Shown here piece after piece: positions 56,025 through 64,000 of a stretch of 64,000 bases of DNA. The stretch's first letter is position 1; each line of letters opens with the position of its first letter. A program made the position numbers and the translations under genes. Source of the DNA: Anastrepha obliqua (Eukaryota > Arthropoda > Insecta > Diptera > Tephritidae); assembly GCF_027943255.1 (NCBI RefSeq), contig NC_072895.1, positions 34,012,001 through 34,076,000 of the forward strand, written 5' to 3'. Below the pieces are notes generated by a model. The model ran no database searches. It had not been told where the DNA came from and saw only the letters and a program-made list of their open reading frames with translations.

Positions 56025-57060
56025 AACTGTAAAAACTTTGTACCAAAATTTTCAACATTGAGTAAATCAGGGGTATTTTTCACGAATAACAAAAACCCAA
56101 AAATACATTTTTTAAAGTATATTTTTCTAAAACAAAAATTTTTAAACAATAAAATAAATTATTTATAAAGTGTTGAAAAGCTTGGTACCAAAATTTTCAA
56201 CAATGAATAAATAAACTAATAAAGAAAAAAACAAAAATGAGGCGTATTTTTCAAAAACGATAAAAGCAAAATTTTCCCAAAAACTATGAGCAACCAATTA
56301 AATTTTTTTCTAAACAATTTTTATTAAAGGGTATTTTTATAAAATTTTTAGAAAAAATAAAATTTGTTCCTACAAAAACTTTTTTTAATAGGGTATTTTT
56401 ATACAATTTATAGCAAAAAATAAAATTTGTTTCTAAAAAAAGCCAAAAAAAATGTATCCAAACGAAGGACTAAATTTTTTTTTCTAAAAAAAATCATTTT
56501 TAAAACATATTTTTCGCAAACACATTTTCTTTTAAAGAATATATATACATATTTTTTTTTTATATTTGACTAAAACACAATTTGGAAAAAAAACATTTTT
56601 TTTCTAAAATTAAAAAAGAAAAACTCTTTGAGTACATTTTTCTTAGACAATAAAAAAAAATTGTATTATAAGAGGTTAAAAAGAACGAAAACTTAAAAAA
56701 ACTTTATACCAAAATTTTCAACATTGCATAAATCAGCTATTTATAAAAAAAAATATAAAAAAATCTGAGGAATCAACATCAAAAATATAATTTTTTTAAG
56801 TATATTTTTCTCAAATAATACAAAAAATTGTATTTATAAAATGTTAAACAAAACGAGAGATAATGGGCTTTAAAAAGCTCCGTACCAAAATTTTTAAGTT
56901 TGAACAAATCTCATAATTATTAAATATTTTTCAACAATGTTTCAGTTTACACTCAGTTTTACACTCAAGCCTGCAAACAAACCAATTTCCAGAAAAATTC
57001 ACGATAATGTTCAAAAAGCCTGGATTACTTGATATGGAATCGCTTTTCTGCGACAGGGGC
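56025..57060 (+). repeat. degenerate repeat array with ACCAAAATTTTCAACATTGA core
   Basis: The core occurs at about 56042, 56186, 56709 and, more divergent, 56884, each followed by ATAAATCA-like sequence and often preceded by AGAACGAAAACT. Between them lie A/T homopolymers. The last unit matches 50820-51010. Confidence 0.7.
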
Positions 57061-57915
57061 TGATCCTTTCCGAATTTCGCATTGAATTGAGTCCAACTAA
57101 GTGCATACACACGAATTTACCGGGCATTTCAATGCCGGAATGGGTGAGCAGATGTCAGTATTGGCTATTGCTATTCATTTAACCTCAACTAAACGGCCAC
57201 CTTATTTTGAAGTTCGTAATTTATGACAGACTAAGTAATGGTGCAAATGTAAACAGCCATTCATGTACCCTTTTTTCCTATTATTTTCCTAATAAATGTG
57301 ATTAGCGTTGGGTTTTGTGTAATAAGTGAGTGGCTGTACATGTCAGGCTGCTAGTTCAATTCGGTCACAATCAAGTGTGTACATTTGTGTACCTGTTGAA
57401 GCGTCAATATGCTCGACTAAACATTGATTTGGGATCAATTTGTGTATAATTGAATGTTTACGGCAGCTCTGTTCAACTTAAGTGCCAATTTATTACTTGA
57501 ATATGCAAGTGGGGTCGTCAAGAACACGCACTGAGTGTGAAGATGAATGAAATGCAAAATGCGTTCGTTAGGAAGTTAGCACATCCGACCCTCTGATTAG
57601 GGTACACACCTATGAGAGCTTACGAAAAAATAATATTAAACGACAAATTATTGCAATACATACACACATTGAAAATCATATTGGAAAATAAGAAGTTGCG
57701 ATCAATAATAAATTTTCACGATTTTTAACGGATATGATGGCCAACTTTTCTTTAAAAGCAAATATTTTATCACCAATGTCATATTTCATTCTTGGAATGG
57801 GAATCGATATACAAAAATTTAGGCATGCGAACACTCGACCATGATGAGATTTAATTAGTAAGTCGTGACTAAAACATTTGAGTGTGCCTTTGAATGTGAG
57901 ATTTGGCGAAGTACG
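57061..57915. other. no recognised gene
   Basis: Less repetitive sequence without recognised motifs. Confidence 0.45.
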
Positions 57916-58420
57916 TAGGTTAGGTTAGTTTGAGTGGCTATCATCCGACACATTAAGGTCTGAATAGACCCACTGTGATACCCCTAGAGCTCGTCCCTTA
58001 CACTCCTGAGTTTTCTTTGAACCAACCTGTGGATTTAATGAATTTTTTAATTTCGGTAACCCTCAACTCGGAGGTCTCTCAACTCTTCAATGTTGTTCAG
58101 AAAGGCGAATTCTGTATAGAGCAATGCATGTACTCAGGAGGTGTTCCACGATTTCCTCTTCTCAGTATCTTGACAGTTTCGGCACAAGTCATGTCATTAT
58201 GTGGTACCCCCAGTTTATTTGCATGCCTACCAATTAGACAATCGTACCCCTATCGTATTTCTTATATCGTGTCTCCTAAGATGCAGGTACGTAAGGAATG
58301 CATATTGTTTTGTAGCCTGCCAGCAAAATTTGTTAATCCCAAAGTAACTCTTGATTTGAGAATAAATTTTACAGTCGGAAAAAGTGTGTCGTTTATTGTT
58401 CGTATTCATTAAATTTGAAT
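57916..58420 (-). pseudogene. LINE-derived 3' repeat
   Basis: Begins on the left with GTAGGTTAGGTTAG, the inverse of a LINE 3' end. On the minus strand ETSELRVTEIKKFIKSTGWF is the last coding block, with RRHDIRNTIGVRL and CMHANKLGVPHND-like sequence upstream. I recall this combination from a LINE end common in fruit flies. No catalytic motif is in range, so the family is not assigned. Confidence 0.5.
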
Positions 58421-58889
58421 GCGCATACGAAAAGTTGTATACCAAAAATTATTTTTCAGAAATTTAAAAATTTTGTGGTCTAACAGAAGCCCTTTTGCTC
58501 CCCACTTCAATGCTTTTGTTGTACGTTTAATTTTTGTATTTCTCCTTTAAACTTTATTTTTCGAGCCTAGTTTGTCTACTTCAGCAAAATGTATTGTTGA
58601 CACGTTGCATTCTGCCGCGGTCGCATCATTAAATGCCAATTAGGTGTTCAGCTTAAATACCTGGTGGCATACGAAACGGTTGGAAATGGATAATTGCCAA
58701 AAAATGTTGGTCTCAGCAAATTTAAGACCTAAATGGAGATGTTCTATGCAAAGCCATTTGGGTATTTTCAGAGAAATGAGATATGCAATCGATAAATTCG
58801 AAGTACCTGAAAAGTTATAACAAAGAGACTAAAATATTTACGCAAATGTAACAAAAATAGGAATATTTATAGAATCGCAAATATCTATA
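58421..58889. other. no recognised gene
   Basis: Nothing recognised. Confidence 0.45.
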
Positions 58890-59340
58890 GCCATTTTTTA
58901 GTTGCTGAGACTTATTTCGATATGTCTTCATCATTCAGTAAAGGGAGTAGAGACAATTGTTGTCTCGGCCTATTTTCCCTGCGACTCTATTCTCCCTCCT
59001 ACGAGAGAGTTTATGAAAGTTGTAAGACACGCAGAATCCATGGGAGTAGGTTTAATTGTGAGAAGTGACGCGAATTCACAGACCACACTCTGGGGTAGCA
59101 CGAAATGTAACTTCAGGAGGCATAAACTCATGGATTTCATTCTGTCATCTCGCTTGGTTATACAGAGCGTTGGCACCAACCCGGCTTTCGTAACCAGCAG
59201 GATGCAGGAAGTGATTGGTATGACATTATTTAACGATGAAATATCAAATCATATCAGTGGTTGGAAAGCACTCGATAAAGATTCCCTGTCGGGCCAGAGT
59301 TTAGGCTTGCGGCTGAGACTACTTCGATGCCAGTAGGCCA
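58890..59340 (+). pseudogene. LINE endonuclease domain fragment
   Basis: The frame from 58902 holds VVSAYFPCDS, then VGLIVRSDANSQTTLWGST, LMDFILSSRLVIQSVGT, PAFVTSRMQEVIGMTL and SNHISGW. These are the later motifs of the apurinic-type endonuclease of LINEs: (G)SDANAHH, the FVT.....DVID block and the S.H box, with changes (Gln-Thr for the usual His-His; Gly-Met for Asp). The N-terminal part and Glu motif are missing. Confidence 0.8.
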
Positions 59341-59554
59341 CAATTCTCGAATTGGACACATCATGATGATCCTATTAAAGAGGAAACCCTCGACGTTCCC
59401 AAAATCCGAACAATAACAGCAATTGAAGAAGAAAAAACTCAGTGAGGCGAATTTGAATCGAGTGTTATGAGAAGGTATGCCCGGAACGTAGGAGAAGAGA
59501 GGTGTTTTGGGAAAGAACCAAACATGAAACTAGCGACTTTTCTCCTAAGCCTTA

Positions 59555-59830
59555 GTAGGAATGACCTGCGAGTACTGGTGGGGGGTAATCACAGCACACA
59601 ACGCCTGTGGTCAGCATATTGTTACCATGGAAATCACTGACGACCCAATATGCCTATCCTGCCGGGAAAATGAGGGCACTGCAAAGCATTTTCTCTGTAA
59701 CTGTCCGGCGTTTTTTAGAATCAGGCTTAGGCTGTTGAGGTGCGATGTACTAAGTATGGATAGAATTCTTCCTCGTCCAAATCTCTTAAGATTCATCAAT
59801 GAATTCAAAAGATGCGCGGAACAGTGACCT
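59555..59830 (+). pseudogene. LINE zinc tail and end
   Basis: A frame of about 88 residues: GVITAHNACGQHIVTMEI, CLSCRENEGTAKHFLCNC and LLRCDVLSMDRIL, ending FINEFKRCAEQ and a stop. It is the same family as 28.6-29.1 kb (CLSCLEEADSTEHFLCEC). The endonuclease fragment 220 bases upstream may be its 5' part, joined by an internal deletion that removed the polymerase. Confidence 0.8.
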
Positions 59831-60029
59831 TAAAGCAAAATTTTCAGTCTTACCATCCATACTAGATAAGGTTAGGTAAGATCCATACTTTATCTATCCT
59901 GTCGCTCTATTCCTTCCACTGTAATCTATCTGGCTGTAAATGCAATGGCCTTCCTGACTGAGTGCTTGGACATGTCTAACCCCCCACAAATCTACAATCT
60001 TCAATACACATGATTCAGAAGTCAGGCGT

Positions 60030-61304
60030 GAATGGCTGCATTTCACTTAGCACGAAGTAAAAACAATAGCAAAACTTTTTATATAAAATATGCTCCCAAT
60101 GCACTTTGTAAAATCATGCAAGATTTACTAAAAAACATGGTTGAAAACTGGTCAAAAGCAATGCAAGAGATATGCGTCTACCCTAATAAAACTGAACTGA
60201 TTTTATTTACTAGGAAACACAGAATTCCAGAAATAACTACTCCGACGCTGGGTGGTAAAGAAAACTCAAATGGAAGTCTAATGTCGAAAATAGAGTAGGA
60301 AGAGCTACAATTCCCTTTTGCACTCTACTCTTGCAAAAGGTTAAACCTTTCATTGCACGTTTTATTTACAGCGATAGTAAGACCAATTCCAACCTACGGT
60401 ATTCTAGTATGGTGGCCGGCTTTAGATAAAAAGTATATCAAAAAGACAATGGAACAAGTACTAAGGATGACCAGTATTTGTATCTGCTGAGCCCTTAGGA
60501 CTGCACCTAAATATAATGCTCAACCTGTTACCAAAAGAGCAATTCGGCAAGCAAATATTGACAGCTATCTCAGATTAAGAGACATCGATCTACTCAGAAC
60601 AAACCAGAGAGGAGGACACTCTTCACTTTTAGAAAAATTCTCCTGCATTCCTGATACAACGGATCTTTGTAAAACCAAGGGCTATAATTTAAATAAATCC
60701 TTAACCATGGCGTTCGCTAAGAGGAATGGGATAACTGACTTATTGTTAACGAAAAAGATATAATCAACTATACAGGTGGGAAAAAAATTAGTTCATAAAG
60801 TAGGCGGAGGTGTTTACTCTGTTAAACTTGGTGTTAACCAATCACTTTCAAGCGGAAATCACGGCTACAAAAGAAAGACTTAAAGGATAAAAAGGAGAGT
60901 ATTATGCAGAAATGAAGTCTTTATTTACTCAAACAGTCAAGCAGCTATAAAAGCACTAGAATCCAGAGCTCACTCGTCAAAAACAGTCATAGAATGCTTT
61001 AAACTTCTAAATGACGTATCTCAATACTACAAAGCAAACCCCAGATAAGGTGCCAGGCCATAGAAACTTAGCAGGAAACTTCAAAGCAGATGAACTTGTT
61101 AGAATAGATAAAGCTCTTGATACCCAATTGGATGAAATGATAAGTACCTATTCTTATAGCTCCTGGCAAATAACTAATAGGTAGGGAAACCTTCAACCGA
61201 GTAAATGCAATTTGGCTAAACTTGGCTACATTCGGACTAAGACAAAACAACCAGACATGGCTGAAATGGAACAGCGGTCGTTGAAATATCCTGTTGAGAT
61301 TTAA
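60030..61304 (+). pseudogene. LINE polymerase, from palm to RNase H, cut by a TTAA element
   Basis: Order on the plus strand: YPNKTELILFTRKHRIP with TPTLGG (after the palm), VRPIPTYGILVWWPALDKKY, TICIC-like with ALRTAPK, then IDSYLRLRDIDLL. RNase H follows: VFIYSNSQAAIKALESRAHS, then in other frames VPGHRNLAGNFKADELVRID. After MAEMEQRSLKYPVEI the sequence reaches TTAA at 61301 and the foreign element. Homology resumes in the same frame at 63893. At least five frameshifts; the YADD box and endonuclease are missing. Confidence 0.8.
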
Positions 61305-61357
61305 GGGGTACCGGTGGTCTAGAGCTCGAAAATTTAGGCTATTTTCAGGACTTTTTT

Positions 61358-62880
61358 TGAAGTGAAACATCTTTAGCGGCGGTCTGATATTTGAGCGAGA
61401 ATGGAGAGTGAATTGGAAAAATGTAACGTTCAGAGATTTCGTTACGCGAGAAAGAAAAAAAGATACAACGTAGAGAGAAGGACATAGGCTTCGTTATAAG
61501 ACAGAGTATACAGATATATAACATAGAGAGAAAGAGAAGGAGAGCTATACATCATAATGTTACGCGACAGAGAAAAAAATTAGAAAAAAAGTTGCTGGTC
61601 ATGTTGCAGCGCATAATATCTGTAAAACAGCGGTACCAATCGGACGACGCACATCAACAATCCCGCTTAACAACAACAAAACGATTAACGCTAAACGATC
61701 ACATTTACCAGTAGTTTGTGCTTGTGCGACGACCATTCACAAGTCTCAGGGAAGCACGTATTCTGAAGTTGTTTACGAATATGATAAAAAACATTCGCAA
61801 TCATTAGTTTACGTTGCTTTATCACGAGTCACTTGTATTGAAGGCTTGTGGATTATAACGAACGGAAATGATTTTAGATTCTACCATGATCGACGAGCAT
61901 CAGTCAGTATGTCTCATTTACAAGATGAATTCCGGAGACTATCGTTAAATAGACTGGAAACTGTGGATAAACAAATAATCGATACTCTCAATTGTCAGAG
62001 CCTACGAGCACATTCCGCAGATTTAACAGACTCTGTCATCCGCAAATCGAGTATAGTACTTTTGTCCGAAACTTGGTTAAACGATAACGAGGATATTAGT
62101 ATACCAAATTTCAATTGCGTCATGAAATGTAAGCGACTAAATGTTAGAGCGGGCGGTGTGGCAATCTACCACAATCAAGATGATAGCGTAAATATCGTCA
62201 CACCAAACATGGAAATGACTGCAAGGCAGTCTCAGTCATATTCATCAACAGTCACACCAGTTGGCGATGTTTGCATTGCAGAATGTCAAACACTGGATGG
62301 AAACACTATTGTCATAGCCGCTATCTATATCTCACCGAACCAAAATCTTGATGACATAATATATTTCATTCACCGCTCAATACTGGTTTACAGCCACGCA
62401 GGTGCAAATGCACTTGAAAGAGGCGAAGACAAAATTCCATTGATTCTCGGGAGAGATTTCAATGAAAATTTCGGATCCAATGATTCTTTGCCGTTGATTC
62501 AATTTCTTCGAGAAACATTCGGTTTGCAGATAAACAATAACCCTAAAGAATCAACAGCAAAATCCGGAACTACACTAGATGCAATTTTCACACGTTATCT
62601 AGAAAATATTGAATCACGTACATATATTTCATATTTCAGCTATCACAAACCAATTATATCAGTACTACCAATTGTATCACCAACTGATGATAGCATAATG
62701 CATATATAGTTAATAAAATCGAATTTTGGTTACACAAATTTTATACTGTTGTATTTCTTTTGAAATTATCCCTGTCTCCTTCTCTTCCTCTCTCGCTCTT
62801 TCTCTCTCTTCTCTCTCTTATTCACACTCATTCACACACAGAAGTTTCACTTCTACCACGAGTACGATGCTGCACATGAT
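61358..62880 (+). mobile_element. Helentron, internally deleted, with helicase end and endonuclease
   Basis: The 5' end TGAAGTGAAACATCTT and GAGCGAGAATGGAGAGTG match the short element at 8588. The 3' end has a CT-rich run, AGAAGTTTCACTTCT and a hairpin-like CACGAGTACG..GCTGCAC. The first 12-14 bases recur inverted at the 3' end. Rep nuclease and most of the helicase are deleted. Confidence 0.75.
61558..62709 (+). pseudogene. Helentron Rep/helicase C-terminus fused to an AP-type endonuclease
   Basis: Open for 384 codons from 61558 (no start of its own; the 5' half of the gene is deleted). The first part has AKRSHLPVVCACATTIHKSQ (helicase motif V) and SLVYVALSRVTCIEGLW (motif VI). The endonuclease follows: TLNCQSLRAHSADL, VLLSETWLND with the catalytic Glu, VIAAIYISPNQN, LILGRDFNENF (Asp-Phe-Asn box; usually GDFN), TTLDAIFTR and YFSYHKPI (His box). 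The fusion of helicase and apurinic-type endonuclease is the known mark of Helentrons. No frameshift in this part, so it looks recent. Without Rep it cannot move itself. Confidence 0.9.
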
Positions 62881-63051
62881 TTTTTTTTAATAAAAATAAT
62901 GAAAAACGATATTTATATATTTGGGTTTTTTATTTAACTTCTTTTACATACAAAAAACAAATTTCTTTTTAATTTTAATAATTTTAAAAATAGCGCTGAA
63001 GTTGACCCTCTAAATTGGATCTGGACGGTGTTCTTCATTTTGGCTCTTCTA
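62881..63051. other. body of the TTAA element
   Basis: A/T-rich spacer between Helentron and the mariner derivative; nothing coding. Confidence 0.5.
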
Positions 63052-63431
63052 AAGGGTGGTTAAATTTCAAGGGCCGATGTTGAATGTGCACCACACCTAA
63101 ACGTCAACCACACCGTTGGCCTTCTTTCTTTGGGGTTATTTGAAAGAAAAGGTGTACGTCGATAAGCCAGCAACAATTCAAGAGCTAAAGGATGAGATAG
63201 TTCGGCACATTAACGGCATAGAACCTCAATTATGCCTCAGCATCATCGAAAATTTGGGCCATCGGATGGAGGTGTGCCGCCGAGGTCGTGGCGGCCATTT
63301 GACCGATATTTTGTTCCACACGTAATTGAGCCATACCAATATTATCATAATAAGAAGAAATGACAATAATTTCCTAAAAAAATTGTATTTTATTCAAAAT
63401 GAACACCGGCCCTTGAAACTTAACCACCCTT
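63052..63431 (+). mobile_element. 380-bp mariner-like derivative with perfect-looking ends
   Basis: Inverted ends AAGGGTGGTTAAATTTCAAG (left) and AAGGGTGGTTAAGTTTCAAG (right, inverted) with TA outside both. The interior keeps only the C-terminal transposase frame (63116-63325): FFLWGYLKEKVYVDKPATIQ, IEPQLCLSIIENLGHRMEV and RGRGGHLTDILFHT. The catalytic Asp before FFLWGY is just lost (the sequence reads MAFFLWGY; the usual form is LD.FLWG). Ends and protein relate it to the DD41D group and the 532-bp element at 23.5 kb. Confidence 0.85.
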
Positions 63432-63888
63432 TATTTATCTGAAACATAAAAACCAAAAAAATTATTAGTCAGTATCAATCAAAAAACAAAAAAGATTTGA
63501 CAAAATGGCGCGGTTTGGAATTTGACACTCTAAAAAACAGTTTTTTTTCAGTTTTTTAATAAAAAAAAAATACGAAAGAATTGAAATAATAATACACTTA
63601 TAGTACGGGCGATAGCCATTGATATTGCAAACAACATTTTAAAGTTTCAGACGATTCAGTTTAATAGTTTTTTTTTTTTTTGACAACACCAGGACGAAAA
63701 AAGTCGTTTCGATATAAATGAGTTTAAAGTTTGAGGTGCAGGGGCGCGCGGACCGCTCCCTACCTAGTTAATGGGTTGTAGAAACAATAATATTGGGTTA
63801 TCCGCATGAAAACTTCACAGTATATTCTTAGGAAATATCGAAAAAACAAAAAATCGATTTTTTGAAATTTCTAGGCCACCGGGTCCCT

Positions 63889-64000
63889 TTAATAGAGGAC
63901 AAGAAACACGACAGGTGTATTAACTGGTGAGAAAAAAGAAAAAACAAGCAGACACCTCCTATGTGAGTGTGAAAGCTTACCCAGAAGGAGACTCCGCATT
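63889..64000 (+). pseudogene. continuation of the LINE split by the TTAA element
   Basis: After TTAA the frame gives RTRNTTGVLTG, then KTSRHLLCECESLPRRRLR, the zinc-binding tail of a jockey/R1-type polymerase. It is in the same frame as the upstream part ending near 61300. The first cysteine pair is missing by a small deletion. Runs out of the window. Confidence 0.75.

Larger units (their letters stand above)
61305..63888. mobile_element. TTAA-flanked TIR element inside a LINE
   Basis: Left end GGGGTACCGGTGGTCTAGA, right end inverted AGGGACCCGGTGGCCTAGA, with TTAA on both sides (61301-61304 and 63889-63892). LINE coding sequence continues in frame across it. TTAA targets are typical of piggyBac and Kolobok groups; the ends do not decide. 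Its own body is about 61305-61357, 62881-63051 and 63432-63888; the rest is younger insertions. Confidence 0.75.

Overview
This window reads as repeat-rich, non-coding DNA of an insect, most likely a true fruit fly (Tephritidae). It is AT-rich, full of the TACA/CATA microsatellites common in flies. It carries several copies of a tRNA-headed SINE that I associate with tephritids, and mariner copies with a DD41D triad like the 'rosa' family of Ceratitis rosa. The taxonomic call is inference. I found no convincing host gene: no long ORF outside mobile elements, no recognisable exon chain, no tRNA or rRNA gene. Bacterial features such as operons, ribosome binding sites or CRISPR arrays do not apply.

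Layout. 0-8.6 kb: a CACTG-ended DNA transposon with a broken zinc-finger transposase, a DD41D mariner, a tRNA-derived SINE and a small mariner deletion derivative lying between the halves of an older direct duplication. 8.6-13.8 kb: a non-autonomous Helentron-like element, microsatellites, a small hAT element and mariner scraps. 13.8-19.5 kb: three mariners in a row, the first split by a hAT element with a DUF4371/ZMYM1-like transposase, the second with a long CT/GA microsatellite inside its coding region. 19.8-30.2 kb: a MITE, several LINE fragments and an internally deleted mariner-like element. 30.5-37.7 kb: two more mariners, out-of-order Ty3/gypsy fragments, and a Helitron with both ends, a helicase remnant and an exact 142-bp-period tandem repeat. 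38.6-45 kb: LINE 3' ends in both orientations and a near full-length mariner. 46.1-50.7 kb: a Tc1-like element holding a mariner, which in turn holds two TIR elements and two LINE 3' ends. 51.8-53.4 kb: a fold-back relative of the CACTG element with about 0.6-kb arms. 53.9-57.1 kb: degenerate A/T-rich repeats. 57.9-64 kb: LINE fragments, ending in a LINE split by a TTAA-flanked element that itself contains a Helentron (helicase end plus endonuclease) and a 380-bp mariner derivative.

No transposase or polymerase here looks able to work: every one is frameshifted, truncated or internally deleted. What the window offers is a readable order of insertions, several new-looking non-autonomous families with exact ends and target duplications, and material for defining those families.
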